Counted from the stretch's first letter, positions 30,072 through 39,294 are shown. The stretch is DNA of 64,000 nucleotides from Comamonas sp. SCN 65-56 (GCF_001724135.1 NZ_MEDS01000012.1:124001-188000); one strand, 5' to 3'. Notes: generated by a model not told the origin, from the sequence alone. Program-made: numbers and translations.

Positions 30072-30956
30072 CTACAGCGTCAGCGCTCTGAGCCAGTCGC
30101 GGAAGTGCTGGCCGACCTGCGGGTGCTGCAGCGCGAGTTCCACCGTGGCCTGCAAAAAACCTTCTTTGCTACCGCAATCGTAGCGTTTGCCGCTGTACTG
30201 GTAAGCGTAAACCGTCTCATGCGCCATCAGTCTGGCAATCGCATCCGTGAGCTGAATCTCGCCGCCCACGCCGCGTGGCTGGTTGCGGATTTCTTCAAAA
30301 ATGCGCGGCGTGAGCACATAGCGCCCGGCTACGCCCATGCGTGAGGGTGCGACTTCCGGCGCCGGTTTTTCGACAATTTCGTCGATGCGCAGCAGCGGCC
30401 CGCCTGCGGGCTCCCCCTTGACGATGCCGTAGCGCCGCGTTTCCTCGTGGGGTACCTCCTGCACCGCCAGCAGCGAGCGGCCCTGTTTTTCAAAGGCGGC
30501 GGTCATCTGCGCCATCACGCCGGGGCCGCCAGATTCACCGACCATCAGGTCGTCGGCCAGCAACACGGCAAAGGGTTCATTGCCCACCAGCGGCTCGGCG
30601 CACAGCACGGCGTGGCCCAAGCCTAAGCTGCGCGGCTGGCGCACGAACAGGCAGTTCATGTCGGCCGGAGTAATGCTGTGCACCAGGTGCAGCAGCTCCT
30701 GCTTGCCGGCGTGTTCGAGCTCGCTTTCGAGCTCGTAGGCGGTGTCGAAATGGTCTTCGATGGCGCGCTTGCTGCGCCCGGTGACGAAGACCATGTCGCG
30801 GATGCCGGCTTCGTAGGCTTCCTCGACGGCGTATTGGATGAGGGGCTTGTCCACCACCGGCAGCATTTCTTTCGGGCTGGCTTTGGTGGCGGGCAGAAAG
30901 CGAGTGCCCAGGCCGGCGACGGGGAAGACGGCTTTGCGGACGCGGGTGCTGGTCAT
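30072..30956 (-). CDS. galU: UTP--glucose-1-phosphate uridylyltransferase
   Basis: A 294-residue cytoplasmic nucleotidyltransferase that makes UDP-glucose for LPS, exopolysaccharide and glycosylation. Signatures: [20 protein letters not shown] (metal and UTP loop), [28 protein letters not shown] and [13 protein letters not shown]. Full family length. It lies downstream of valS (48 bases) on the same strand and converges on lolA. Confidence 0.96.
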   Translation of the reverse strand: MTSTRVRKAVFPVAGLGTRFLPATKASPKEMLPVVDKPLIQYAVEEAYEAGIRDMVFVTGRSKRAIEDHFDTAYELESELEHAGKQELLHLVHSITPADMNCLFVRQPRSLGLGHAVLCAEPLVGNEPFAVLLADDLMVGESGGPGVMAQMTAAFEKQGRSLLAVQEVPHEETRRYGIVKGEPAGGPLLRIDEIVEKPAPEVAPSRMGVAGRYVLTPRIFEEIRNQPRGVGGEIQLTDAIARLMAHETVYAYQYSGKRYDCGSKEGFLQATVELALQHPQVGQHFRDWLRALTL

Positions 30957-30977
30957 GGGGGTTCCTTGGTGGAGAGG

Positions 30978-31000
30978 GCCGGCGGGACGCCGGCGCTCCC
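30978..31000. repeat. GCCGGC hairpin element between valS and galU
   Basis: GCCGGC (30978-30983) and GCCGGC (30989-30994) flank GGGAC and are followed by GCTCCCGGGG. On the minus strand one frame reads SAGVPPAL, a peptide trace I associate with a GC-rich dispersed hairpin in many GC-rich genomes. Only one copy is visible here. There is no T-tract, so it is not an obvious terminator. Confidence 0.45.
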
Positions 31001-31004
31001 GGGG

Positions 31005-33875
31005 TCAGCCCAGGCGGGCGAGTTGTTCCTGGATGCGCGCCAGCGTGCTGCCAAAGTCGGCCAGGCGCTTTTTCTCTTGCTCCAGCACGGCGGCGGGGGC
31101 CTTGGCGCAGAAGGCTTCGTTGCCGAGCTTGGCGTTGGCCTTGGTGATCTCGCCTTGCAGGCGCGTGGCCTCCTTGCCCAGGCGGGCCTTTTCCGCCGCC
31201 ACGTCGATCTCGACAAACAGCGCCAGGCGCGCGCCGCCCACCACGTTGACCGGGGCGTTCTGCGCCTCGCTGGCCCATGCGGCGGCGTCGTCGAACACCT
31301 TGACTTCGCTGAGCTTGGCCAGGTTTTTCAGCACATCGGCGTTGGCACGCAGGAAGGCGCTGTCCTCTGCCGTGTCGGCCACGGCCAGAAGCGGCAGGCG
31401 CTGCGCGGGCGACACGCCCATCTCGCCGCGCAGGGTGCGGCAGGCGTCCACCATGGTTTTCAGGCGCGCCACATAGCCTTCAGCCGCCTCGTCGATCTTG
31501 GCCGGCTGCGCCTCTGGGTAGGCGGCGATGGCGATCGATGCGCCCTCAATGCGGGCCACGGGCGCCACCACTTGCCACAGCGCTTCGGTGACAAACGGGA
31601 TGATGGGATGCGCCAGGCGCAGGATGGCTTCCAGCACGCGGATCAGCGTGCGGCGCGTGGCGCGCTCTTGCGCCTCGGAGCCGGTCTGGATCTGCACCTT
31701 GGCGATTTCCAGGTACCAGTCGCAGAACTCGTTCCAGACGAAGTCGTAGATGGCGTTGGCGGCGTTGTCCAGGCGGTATTCGGCAAAGCCACGGGCCACC
31801 TCAGCCTCCACCTTTTGCAGGCGCGAGACGATCCAGCGATCGGGCTGGCTGAAATGCAGATAGCTCTCGCTGCAGCTGCCGTCGCCGTCAAAGCCGCAGT
31901 CAAAACCCTCGCAATTCATCAGCACGAAGCGGCTGGCGTTCCAGAGCTTGTTGCAGAAGTTGCGATAACCCTCGCAGCGCTTGCTGTCGAAGTTGATGCT
32001 GCGGCCCAAGGACGCCAGCGCGGCGAAGGTAAAGCGCAGCGCGTCCGCGCCGTAGGCCGGAATGCCTTCGGGGAATTCCTTTTGCGTGTTCTTGCGCACT
32101 TGGGGTGCGGTCTCGGGGCGGCGCAGGCCCTGGGTGCGCTTGTCGAGCAGGGGTTCGAGCTCGATGCCGTCGATCAGATCGACCGGGTCGAGCACGTTGC
32201 CCTCGCTCTTGCTCATCTTCTTGCCGTGCGCGTCGAGCACCAGGCCGTGGATGTAGACATGCTTGAACGGCACGCGGCCGGTGAAGTGGGTGCTCATCAT
32301 GATCATCCGGGCCACCCAGAAGAAGATGATGTCGTAGCCCGTGACCAGCACGCTGCTGGGCAAATACAGGTTGTAGTCGTCGGTGGCGCTGTCGGTTTGA
32401 TTTGGCCAGCCCATGGTGGAAAACGGCACCAGCGCGCTGGAGTACCAGGTGTCGAGCACGTCGGCGTCGCGCGTGAGTGTTTTGCCGGGGGCCTGTGCCT
32501 GCGCCTCGGCCTCGCTCTTGGCCACGTAGACCTTGCCGTCCTCGTCGTACCAGGCCGGAATCTGGTGGCCCCACCAGAGCTGGCGCGAGATGCACCAGTC
32601 CTGGATGTTGTTCATCCACTGGTTGTAGGTGTTGACCCAGTTCTCGGGCACGAATTGCACCTGGCCGCTGGCGACGGCGTCAATCGCTTTTTGCGCGATG
32701 GATTTGCCGGTGGCGTCGCCCTGGCCCACCTTGTTCATGGCGACAAACCACTGATCGGTCAGCATGGGTTCGATCACCTGGCCGGTGCGGGTGCAGATGG
32801 GCACCATGAGCTTGTGCTTCTTGATTTCGACCAAGAGGCCCAGCGCTTCCAGGTCCGCCACGACGGCCTTGCGCGCGGCAAAGCGGTCCATGCCACGGTA
32901 TTTCTCGGGCGACTGGTCGTTGATGGTGGCCGTCAGCGTCAGCACGCAAATCATCGGCAGCTTGTGGCGCTGGCCTACCTGATAGTCGTTCTGGTCATGC
33001 GCGGGTGTGACCTTGACCACGCCGGTGCCGAAGGCCTTGTCCACGTATTCGTCGGCAATCACCGGGATTTCCCGGTCGCACAGCGGCAGCTTGACCTGCT
33101 TGCCGATCAGGTGCGCATAGCGCTCGTCCTCGGGGTGCACCATCACGGCCACGTCGCCCAGCATGGTCTCAGGCCGGGTGGTTGCCACCACCAGTTGGCC
33201 CGAACCGTCGGCCAGGGGATAGGCGATATGCCACAGCGAGCCGTCTTTTTCTTCGTTTTCCACCTCCAGATCGGACACGGCCGATTGCAGCACCGGGTCC
33301 CAGTTGACCAGGCGCTTGCCACGGTAGATCAGGCCCTGTTCATAGAGCTTCACAAAGGTCTCGGTCACCACCGTGGAGAGCTTGTCGTCCATGGTGAAGT
33401 ACTCGCGGCTCCAGTCCACGGTGTCGCCCAGACGGCGCATCTGCGTGGTGATGGTGTTGCCGCTGTGCTCCTTCCACTCCCAGACCTTCTTCACAAAGTC
33501 CGGGCGGCCCAGGTCGTGGCGGCTCACGCCTTGTTCTTGCAGCTGGCGCTCCACCACGATTTGCGTGGCGATGCCGGCGTGGTCGGTGCCCGGAATCCAC
33601 GCCGTGTTGCAGCCCAGCATGCGATGCATGCGCGTCAGGCTGTCCATGATGGTCTGGTTGAACGCGTGGCCCATGTGCAGCGTGCCGGTCACGTTGGGCG
33701 GCGGCAGCTGGATGGCGAAGGCTGGGGCGGCCGCGTCGGGCGCACCCGTGCCGCGCACGCCGGCGCGGCCGTAGCCACGGCGCTCCCACTCGGGGCCCCA
33801 GTGGGCTTCGAGCGTGGCGGGCTCGAACGATTTGGACAGGGATTGCAGGCCGGGTTGGAGGGGGGTGTCGCTCAT
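31005..33875 (-). CDS. valS: Valyl-tRNA synthetase
   Basis: A 956-residue class I synthetase that charges tRNA-Val. Class I motifs: [15 protein letters not shown] (HIGH) and [14 protein letters not shown] (KMSKS). The editing (CP1) domain lies between, about residues 200-390, with [21 protein letters not shown]-terminal coiled-coil arm ends with [19 protein letters not shown]. The start [13 protein letters not shown] is at 33875. A perfect 22-base palindrome lies 10 bases upstream and no ribosome-binding site is seen. Confidence 0.97.
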   Translation of the reverse strand: MSDTPLQPGLQSLSKSFEPATLEAHWGPEWERRGYGRAGVRGTGAPDAAAPAFAIQLPPPNVTGTLHMGHAFNQTIMDSLTRMHRMLGCNTAWIPGTDHAGIATQIVVERQLQEQGVSRHDLGRPDFVKKVWEWKEHSGNTITTQMRRLGDTVDWSREYFTMDDKLSTVVTETFVKLYEQGLIYRGKRLVNWDPVLQSAVSDLEVENEEKDGSLWHIAYPLADGSGQLVVATTRPETMLGDVAVMVHPEDERYAHLIGKQVKLPLCDREIPVIADEYVDKAFGTGVVKVTPAHDQNDYQVGQRHKLPMICVLTLTATINDQSPEKYRGMDRFAARKAVVADLEALGLLVEIKKHKLMVPICTRTGQVIEPMLTDQWFVAMNKVGQGDATGKSIAQKAIDAVASGQVQFVPENWVNTYNQWMNNIQDWCISRQLWWGHQIPAWYDEDGKVYVAKSEAEAQAQAPGKTLTRDADVLDTWYSSALVPFSTMGWPNQTDSATDDYNLYLPSSVLVTGYDIIFFWVARMIMMSTHFTGRVPFKHVYIHGLVLDAHGKKMSKSEGNVLDPVDLIDGIELEPLLDKRTQGLRRPETAPQVRKNTQKEFPEGIPAYGADALRFTFAALASLGRSINFDSKRCEGYRNFCNKLWNASRFVLMNCEGFDCGFDGDGSCSESYLHFSQPDRWIVSRLQKVEAEVARGFAEYRLDNAANAIYDFVWNEFCDWYLEIAKVQIQTGSEAQERATRRTLIRVLEAILRLAHPIIPFVTEALWQVVAPVARIEGASIAIAAYPEAQPAKIDEAAEGYVARLKTMVDACRTLRGEMGVSPAQRLPLLAVADTAEDSAFLRANADVLKNLAKLSEVKVFDDAAAWASEAQNAPVNVVGGARLALFVEIDVAAEKARLGKEATRLQGEITKANAKLGNEAFCAKAPAAVLEQEKKRLADFGSTLARIQEQLARLG

Positions 33876-33885
33876 AGCAATGAAA

Positions 33886-33907
33886 ACGGCATCCCGCGGG
33901 ATGCCGT
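33886..33907. terminator. Perfect 22-base palindrome just upstream of valS
   Basis: ACGGCATCCCG is followed directly by its exact complement, ending at 33907. On the minus strand the stem is followed by TTTTC and then the valS ATG ten bases later. It could end transcription from the YeeE genes or act as an RNA structure at the valS start. Confidence 0.5.
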
Positions 33908-33964
33908 GTCGGGCAGAAGGAGAAGAGTCATGCGATTTTATGCGTTCAAAATCGCTCTTGTATA

Positions 33965-34008
33965 TGTAGCTGAATGCGCTTTTCTGGTGCGCGCAAAGAC
34001 CAATTTCG
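33965..34008 (+). repeat. Dispersed ATAGCT-type dyad repeat, intergenic copy
   Basis: GTAGCTGAATGCGCTTTTCT then GGTGCGCGCAAAGACCAATTT. Both ends and the GCGCTT...GCGC core match the family. It lies between the end of the YeeE-like gene (34023) and valS. Confidence 0.6.
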
Positions 34009-34022
34009 GCTTGAAAATATGG

Positions 34023-34439
34023 TCAATCGCCTTTGCTGGTGAGCCCTTGGACGAGCGCACCCAGCGCCAGCCCGCCCACAGCGTACAGCAGCATCCAGTT
34101 GCCCGCGCCCAAGCCGGCGATGGCCGGGCCCGGGCAGACGCCGCACAGGCCCCAGCCCACGCCAAACAGTGCTGCGCCGACGACGGTGCTGCGCCCCCAA
34201 TGAATCGGGTGCTTGTGAAATTCGCCGCCCAGCACGGGCTTTTTCATGAGGCGAGGCAGCAGCGCGTAGGCGATGGCGGTGACGATGAGCGCGCCGCCCA
34301 TCACCAGCATGAGACCGAAGTCCTGCAGGCGCAAAAAGCTCAGTACCACTTCGGGGCGGATCATGGTGGATGCGGCAAGGCCAAAGCCGAACAGAGCGCC
34401 TGCGGCCAGCGTGGCCAGTGAGTTGCCGAGTTTCATCAT
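34023..34439 (-). CDS. YeeE/YedE-type sulfur transport membrane protein, second half
   Basis: A 138-residue inner-membrane protein of the YeeE/YedE (Sulf_transp) family. About four spans; conserved WGLCGVCPGPAIAGLGAGNW with two cysteines near residue 99-102. In the split forms (PmpA/PmpB-like) each gene encodes half of the transporter, which moves thiosulfate or sulfane-sulfur species. The first ATG (34439) overlaps the stop of the preceding half-gene (ATGA); a second ATG follows at once. It is last in the seven-gene oxidase cluster. Confidence 0.85.
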   Translation of the reverse strand: MMKLGNSLATLAAGALFGFGLAASTMIRPEVVLSFLRLQDFGLMLVMGGALIVTAIAYALLPRLMKKPVLGGEFHKHPIHWGRSTVVGAALFGVGWGLCGVCPGPAIAGLGAGNWMLLYAVGGLALGALVQGLTSKGD

Positions 34440-34915
34440 TGCAGCCTCCAGACGAGGTTGGCGGTGATCATGGCGGTTGCCATGAAGGTGAGGACGGCCA
34501 CGGCGGAGGGCCATTGCAGCGACCCCATGCCGCAGATTCCATGGCCGGATGTGCAGCCGTGGCCCAGGCGTGCGCCGTAGCCGCCGATGAAGCCGCCCAA
34601 GAGCAGTTGCCAGACCGGCACCGAGGTGGTTTCGGGGCCCGGACCGCCGAACAACAGCCACCAGAGGAAAGCCCCAAGAATCAGGCCCGCAGCGTATTCC
34701 AGCCGCCAGATGCGGGAGCCCTTCAGACGTGCCTGCTGGAAGAAGGGCCGGTCGACGATGAAGGACCAGGTCGATGAAAAGACGCTGCTCATGCCGCCGA
34801 CCAGGCCGGTCATGGCGAAAAGAAAGGTGACGCCCAAGCCGATGACGATGCCACCGTAGAGGTAGTGCTCCCAGCCGAGGGGAAACAGGGTATGCAGAAG
34901 AGTCATGCGGGTCAT
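34436..34915 (-). CDS. YeeE/YedE-type sulfur transport membrane protein, first half
   Basis: A 159-residue inner-membrane protein with the family's key motif LGHGCTSGHGICGMGSLQW (Cys121 and Cys128), which in the characterised thiosulfate transporter lines the substrate path. About four to five spans. It is coupled to the second half-gene by ATGA overlap, so they probably act as a heterodimer. It lies 24 bases downstream of the unidentified membrane-protein gene, which ties sulfur transport to the oxidase cluster. An alternative ATG is at 34906. Confidence 0.85.
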   Translation of the reverse strand: MTRMTLLHTLFPLGWEHYLYGGIVIGLGVTFLFAMTGLVGGMSSVFSSTWSFIVDRPFFQQARLKGSRIWRLEYAAGLILGAFLWWLLFGGPGPETTSVPVWQLLLGGFIGGYGARLGHGCTSGHGICGMGSLQWPSAVAVLTFMATAMITANLVWRLQ

Positions 34916-34939
34916 TATCCCGCTGGACGATGGATCGTG

Positions 34940-35599
34940 TCAGGGCGCGGCGCGGTGACTGGAGGGGCGCGGCGCCGAGCCGGCCATGGCCTGGGTGTCG
35001 GCTTCGCGGCGCATGATCCACCAGGCCACCTGCACCAGCCACGCGACGGCCAAAGCCGTGAAAATGCCGGTAAGCCAGTGGCCCAGGCGCACCTGGTCGT
35101 CCAGCAGATAGGCGTTGCACAGGCGCAGCGGGGAATTGGCATAGAGCTGGCCGATGGCTATGCCCATCAGCAGCATGTTGCCCAGAAAAAAGCCTTGCAC
35201 GACCAGCCCGGCGCGTCGCCACGACAGGCGCAGGGCACTGCCCGTGGCCACCAATGCGGCACTCTTGGCGATTTCAGTGGGTGGGTGCAGCAACGCAAGA
35301 TCGAGCACCCGCGGAATCATCAGCACCAGCAGGGCGGTCCCTGCCAGCATCAGACCACTGATGCCGGACGCGTTCCAGCGTGCAAGGCCGCTGTGCGCCC
35401 GCTTGGGCAGCGCGGCTGCCAGCAATGCGCCGGCGAGCATCCACAGGGGGTACTGCAGCACCATGTGGCGCCACATGCTGGCCTCCAACAGGTGCCGTGA
35501 TGCGGGCAACGCCAGCAGCGCGGCGATGGCCAGACCAACCAGCGCCTGGCGCGCCAGGGTGAATGCCGGTGCCAAGGACCTGCGCCAGTCAAGCTTCAT
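34940..35599 (-). CDS. Six-span membrane protein in oxidase cluster, unidentified
   Basis: A 219-residue inner-membrane protein with about six hydrophobic segments. I do not recognise the family. Near residue 40 it has SMWRHMVLQYPLWMLAGALL, a His-Met and Gln-Tyr-Pro pattern at the start of a span that resembles membrane proteins seen beside copper-oxidase assembly genes. The ATG overlaps the SCO gene stop by four bases, so it is coupled to copper delivery. It could be an assembly factor for the oxidase. The C-terminus is short, polar and cytoplasmic. Confidence 0.6.
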   Translation of the reverse strand: MKLDWRRSLAPAFTLARQALVGLAIAALLALPASRHLLEASMWRHMVLQYPLWMLAGALLAAALPKRAHSGLARWNASGISGLMLAGTALLVLMIPRVLDLALLHPPTEIAKSAALVATGSALRLSWRRAGLVVQGFFLGNMLLMGIAIGQLYANSPLRLCNAYLLDDQVRLGHWLTGIFTALAVAWLVQVAWWIMRREADTQAMAGSAPRPSSHRAAP

Positions 35600-36225
35600 G
35601 AGGCCTTGGATGCGAGGTGGCGGGCGTAGTTCAGCGCCAGTTGCTGCTCGGCCAGGTCGAAGATGCGCACCATGCGCCCCCGGGCATCGAAGATCAGCAG
35701 GGCGGCGTTGTGCTCGTAGTCGCCAAGAGCGTCAGGAATGACGACCACGCCGAGCTGCGCCAGCAGCGCCTGCTGCTGCCCGCTGTCGGGCACGCTGGCA
35801 AAGCGCCAGAGCGCCGGGTTTGCGCCGAGCTTGCCGGCGTAGGCCGCGAGCTGCGGGGCGCCGTCGTGCGCGCCGTCAAAGGAGAGCGAGAGCAGCCGGA
35901 CCGGAGCGGCGCCCGGCCGGTCGCCATCGGCCTGCAGCGCCGCCTGCAGCTGCTGGAAGGTGCTGCCCAGGGACAGGCATACCGTCTGGCAGCGCGTGTA
36001 GAAGAAGTCGGCAATGGTGACTTGCCCCTGGGCGATGGCGGGCAGGGCAAGCTGGCGCGCATCCTCCCCCCGCAGCTCGACGGCGGGCAGTGGCACGGGG
36101 CTGAGCGCCACTTCCAGGCGCCGTGCACCCTCGTCGGTCCAGACCTGGAAATCGTGCGTGAGCCAGGCGGCGCTGAAGTAGCCGCCCAGCGCGACCAGCA
36201 GGCTCAGCAGTGCGGTGCGTACCAT
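35596..36225 (-). CDS. SCO1/SenC-family copper chaperone
   Basis: A 209-residue protein with one N-terminal membrane anchor (ALLSLLVALGGYFSAAWL) and a periplasmic thioredoxin-like domain. The copper-binding CxxxC is in FFYTRCQTVC (Cys79, Cys83), and the distal ligand is His172 in GDYEHNAALLIF. SCO proteins deliver copper to, or reduce, the metal sites of heme-copper oxidases. Although cbb3 enzymes lack CuA, SCO homologues can help load CuB, which fits the location 19 bases after the cytochrome c gene. Confidence 0.9.
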   Translation of the reverse strand: MVRTALLSLLVALGGYFSAAWLTHDFQVWTDEGARRLEVALSPVPLPAVELRGEDARQLALPAIAQGQVTIADFFYTRCQTVCLSLGSTFQQLQAALQADGDRPGAAPVRLLSLSFDGAHDGAPQLAAYAGKLGANPALWRFASVPDSGQQQALLAQLGVVVIPDALGDYEHNAALLIFDARGRMVRIFDLAEQQLALNYARHLASKAS

Positions 36226-36244
36226 GGCGGGCTTCCTGTGGTGC

Positions 36245-36847
36245 TCAGTGGTCCAGCGCCTTGAGCTCTGCTTCGCTCTCGAATGGCGTGGTGCGATCGC
36301 TCTTGCGCGCTTCGGCGATCACATCCGGCCCCACCGCGTCGTTCTTGTTCGACCAGCTGCTGCGGATATGCGTCAGCACGCCAGCCAGCTCGGCGTCGCT
36401 GAGCTGCTGAAAGCTTGGCATCAGCCCCTTGTAGCTGGTGCCCTTGACGTTGATCTCGCCATTGATGCCGTGCAGCACGATGTTGGCCAGCACCTTGGGG
36501 CTGCCGTGCACCCACTCGGAGCCATCGAGCGGCGGGAAGACGCCCGGCAGGCCGGCGCCGGTCGCCTGGTGGCAGGACGCGCAGTTGGCTGCGAAGATGG
36601 CAGCGCCATCGACCGCGCCGCCGCCAGCGTCGGCCGCGCCCGCCGGCTTGGCCTGCAGGTCGGCCAGCGTGCGTTCGTCGCCCATCCACGGGCGGCTGTA
36701 GGGGCCGGACATCGCGATGTAGATGACACCGAAGAGCACCATGCCGACGGCAATGATGGCCGGCAGCAGGGGCATGGGGCGGATGCGCTCTTCCGGATCG
36801 ACGCTTTCGCGCTTCTGGGCGCGGGCGGGCTGGTTGTTTTCAGGCAT
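36245..36847 (-). CDS. Membrane-anchored c-type cytochrome of the oxidase cluster
   Basis: A 200-residue protein with a charged N-terminus, one membrane span (LLPAIIAVGMVLFGVIYIAM, about 27-46) and a periplasmic mono-heme cytochrome c domain: CASCH (Cys89, Cys92, His93) and the likely axial Met143 in YKGLMPSF. It occupies the place of the diheme CcoP subunit of normal cbb3 oxidases but has a single heme and no CcoP N-terminal region. It probably feeds electrons to the CcoO-like subunit. It lies 33 bases downstream of that gene. Confidence 0.88.
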   Translation of the reverse strand: MPENNQPARAQKRESVDPEERIRPMPLLPAIIAVGMVLFGVIYIAMSGPYSRPWMGDERTLADLQAKPAGAADAGGGAVDGAAIFAANCASCHQATGAGLPGVFPPLDGSEWVHGSPKVLANIVLHGINGEINVKGTSYKGLMPSFQQLSDAELAGVLTHIRSSWSNKNDAVGPDVIAEARKSDRTTPFESEAELKALDH

Positions 36848-36880
36848 GGCTTACCTCCACGGTATGGGTGCGCGCGGCGT

Positions 36881-37468
36881 TCATTGCGGGTCTGCCGGGA
36901 TGATGGGGTAGACGTGCTTGAGCGACTGCAGGTATTTCACGAGATCCAGCGCCTCGGGCTTGGCCACCACCACCTTGCCCTTGGGCTGGGCGTCCGGCGG
37001 CAGGTGCACCTCGACCTCATCCTTGTCCGCCTTGTCCTTGACGTCGAACAGATAGGGATAGGAAGGCATGATGGATTCTTTGACGTAGGCCCGCGGCTGG
37101 TACAGGTGCCCCAGGTTCCAGTCCAGGCTGGGCTGGCGCACGCCGATGTTGAACAGGTCCGGCCCGGTGCGCATGCTGCCCAGCAGGTGCGGACGGTCGT
37201 AGATGTAATCCGCCGGCACCGAGACGCGGCCCCAGCCGCGCTTGGCGTCCGGGCCGAAGCTGGCATCGCGCGGCTGCTGGGTGTGGCAATAGACGCAGCC
37301 ATTGGCGATGTAGACCTCGCGCCCGCGCAGCTCGGCGCTGGTGTAGGGCTTGAGGCCGTCGGGGACGGGGAGGTCGCGCACCTGGAAGTAGGGGATCAGT
37401 ATCAGCGCCGCGACGGCGATGCTGAAGGTGACCAGCGTGCCGGTGATGAGTTTGACTTCATTTTCCAT
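36881..37468 (-). CDS. ccoO: cbb3-type oxidase mono-heme subunit (CcoO-like)
   Basis: A 195-residue inner-membrane protein with one N-terminal span and a periplasmic cytochrome c domain. Heme-binding GCVYCHTQQ (Cys58, Cys61, His62) and the CcoO signatures LRGREVYIANGC and RTGPDLFNIGVRQPS are present. The start ATG at 37468 overlaps the catalytic subunit gene by 11 bases. The motif MPSYPYLF corresponds to the conserved axial-ligand region in CcoO. It passes electrons from the anchored cytochrome to the binuclear centre. Confidence 0.9.
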   Translation of the reverse strand: MENEVKLITGTLVTFSIAVAALILIPYFQVRDLPVPDGLKPYTSAELRGREVYIANGCVYCHTQQPRDASFGPDAKRGWGRVSVPADYIYDRPHLLGSMRTGPDLFNIGVRQPSLDWNLGHLYQPRAYVKESIMPSYPYLFDVKDKADKDEVEVHLPPDAQPKGKVVVAKPEALDLVKYLQSLKHVYPIIPADPQ

Positions 37469-39125
37469 GGACGGTCTCCAGCTTGTTCTGCTCGTGCGTG
37501 AAGAGCGCGGCGCCGGCGCGGTTCGGGCCAAAGCGCAGCACCATCACCAGCACGTGGAAGGCGAAGATCAGGTGGCTTGCCAGCATCAATGAGCCGCCCA
37601 CGCTGCGCCAGTACAGATAGGGGATGGTCAGCGTGACCGAATCGATGAAGGGCACGCTCGGGTCCAGCATCGCCTTGCCCTGCAGCCAGCCGCCGTAGGT
37701 CAGCGGCCCGAAGTAGATCAGGATGCCGATCGCGGCCAGCCAGAAATGCCAGGAGATGAGCTTGGGGAAGGGCCATTCCCAGCGCAGCACGCGCGGCAGC
37801 ATGTAGTAGATGGCGCCAAACAGCACCATGGTGACGAAGCCGTACGCACCCAGGTGGGCGTGGGCCACCGTGAAGTGGGTGAAGTGGGCCACCTGGTTGA
37901 CCGAGCGCAGCGCCTCGAACGAGCCCTGCACCGAGGACACCATGTACATGAAGCCGCCGAACATCATGAAGCGCAGCGTGGGCGAGTACAGGGCCAGCTT
38001 CATGCGGCCCCACATCGTGCCGGCCATGTTCACCGTGAAGGCCGCCACCGGCACGATCATCATCATGCTCTGCACGACCGAGAGCGTGATCAGCCATTCG
38101 GGCACCGGTCCGCCGATGAGGTGGTGGCCGCCCACCTGGGCGTAGAAGAAGGCCAGCGTCCAGAAGCCCAGGATGGAGAGGTTGTAGGAGCTCACGCGCC
38201 GTCCGATGACCTTGGGCAGGAAGTAATAGATCGCGCCCAGCGCCGCCGGCGTGAACCACAGGCCGAGCACGTTGTGGCCGTACCACCAGTTCATCGTCGC
38301 CTGCTCCACGCCGAAGTGCGCGCCGGGGATCTTGGCCACGGTGAACAGCAGCGCGATCCACAGCAGCGAGCCGACGTGGTACCAGGCGCTGACGTAGATC
38401 TCGTGCGACTTGCGGTGCACGACGGTGGAGATCACCGGGATGATGATGAGAATGAAGCCGATGACCAGGAAAATGCCGATCTGCCACGGAATTTCCAGGT
38501 ATTCCATACCGGCCGTCCAGCCCATGCCGAAACCGCCGATGGCGCTGGCGATGCCGACATTGATGAAGGCGCCGCCCATCATCACCAGCAGCGGATTGCG
38601 CAGCGGCGTGCGCATCAGCCGCGGGATCAGCCAGACGATGATGCCCAGCTCGCAATTGGTGATCCAGCCGTAGAGCACGGCCGTGAGGTGGTAGGTGCGC
38701 ATGCGCCCGAAGGTTTCCCAGGCTTCGGAGACCAGCCAGTCGGGCCAGTGCAGCTTGAGCGAGGCCGTCAGCCCCGCCGCGGAGCCGACCACCAGCCACA
38801 TCACCGCGAAGGCGATGAACATGAAGGTGGGGAAGGCGCTGGAGCGGTCTGCCTCCGTCCGGTCTTCGAGTTCTTCGGGGTCTTCGGCCTGGACCAGCTC
38901 ACGCCCCTTGTCCTGCGTCTCGTTGATGGCCTGCTGCAGCAGCTGTTCGCCGCTCTTGGTGAGCGACGGGTCGTCCGCCTTGCCGACTTCGTCGGCGGCG
39001 AAGATGGTGCCGGCGGCACGCGGGTTTTCGACAAGCAGCCCCTTGCGCATCGACCACATGAAGGCGAAAAGCCCTATGAGGGAGAGCACAAAGGCCGACA
39101 ACAGGCTGACTACTGCGCTGTCCAT
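37458..39125 (-). CDS. ccoN: cbb3-type heme-copper oxidase catalytic subunit with CcoS-like N-terminal extension
   Basis: A 555-residue protein, about 75 longer than typical CcoN. Residues 1-50 contain one span plus [23 protein letters not shown], which resembles the small assembly protein CcoS; a charged linker (50-95) follows, then a 12-span CcoN core. Visible ligands: low-spin heme His146 (RTYHLTAV), CuB His284 (WWYGHN) and His334-His335 (GGHH), and heme b3 region [13 protein letters not shown]. Tyr328 lies at the C-family helix VII position for the His-Tyr cross-link. The glutamates of NO reductases at the metal site are absent, so O2 reduction is favoured. First gene of a seven-gene minus-strand cluster. 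Confidence 0.88.
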   Translation of the reverse strand: MDSAVVSLLSAFVLSLIGLFAFMWSMRKGLLVENPRAAGTIFAADEVGKADDPSLTKSGEQLLQQAINETQDKGRELVQAEDPEELEDRTEADRSSAFPTFMFIAFAVMWLVVGSAAGLTASLKLHWPDWLVSEAWETFGRMRTYHLTAVLYGWITNCELGIIVWLIPRLMRTPLRNPLLVMMGGAFINVGIASAIGGFGMGWTAGMEYLEIPWQIGIFLVIGFILIIIPVISTVVHRKSHEIYVSAWYHVGSLLWIALLFTVAKIPGAHFGVEQATMNWWYGHNVLGLWFTPAALGAIYYFLPKVIGRRVSSYNLSILGFWTLAFFYAQVGGHHLIGGPVPEWLITLSVVQSMMMIVPVAAFTVNMAGTMWGRMKLALYSPTLRFMMFGGFMYMVSSVQGSFEALRSVNQVAHFTHFTVAHAHLGAYGFVTMVLFGAIYYMLPRVLRWEWPFPKLISWHFWLAAIGILIYFGPLTYGGWLQGKAMLDPSVPFIDSVTLTIPYLYWRSVGGSLMLASHLIFAFHVLVMVLRFGPNRAGAALFTHEQNKLETVHGK

Positions 39126-39160
39126 GGCGACCTACCTTTCACTTTACGACTTTACGGCGA

Positions 39161-39186
39161 ATTACATAAGTATACGCTTATGTTAT
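39161..39186. promoter_or_regulatory. Palindromic candidate operator upstream of the oxidase cluster
   Basis: ACATAAG (39164-39170) and CTTATGT (39177-39183) are perfect inverted arms around TATACG; allowing one mismatch, the symmetry extends to 39161-39186. The surrounding DNA is unusually AT-rich, and TATACT on the minus strand within it could serve as a -10 box for ccoN, 36 bases upstream of its ATG. It is not an FNR box (TTGAT-N4-ATCAA). Confidence 0.5.
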
Positions 39187-39294
39187 AAAAAATTACGGGA
39201 AAACCCGAGGAGTATAAAGGTCATTGACGATGACTATTTGATGACCGGGGCCACCGTGGGGTCGCCTGCGGCGCGGCGCCTACACTTGCCCATC

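Noticed and set aside
30130-30200. A further copy of the ATAGCT-type repeat in galU
   Set aside because: The similarity is limited to TAGCG and GTAAGCG words and the coded residues ([18 protein letters not shown]) are the ordinary conserved GalU sequence.
30678-34421. A 1247-residue open frame antisense to galU, valS and the YeeE-like gene
   Set aside because: It covers three well-supported genes on the other strand, changes composition with each of them and shows no domain of its own, despite its length.
33931-34421. Plus-strand ORF near 33931 with a strong AAGGAG site
   Set aside because: After the first 30 codons it runs antisense to the YeeE-like gene and overlaps a dispersed repeat; the ribosome-binding-like sequence appears to be chance.
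39229-39247. TTGAC...ACTAT as an FNR/ANR box for the oxidase cluster
   Set aside because: It fits only part of TTGAT-N4-ATCAA and lies far from the likely ccoN promoter; the AT-rich palindrome nearby is the better candidate.
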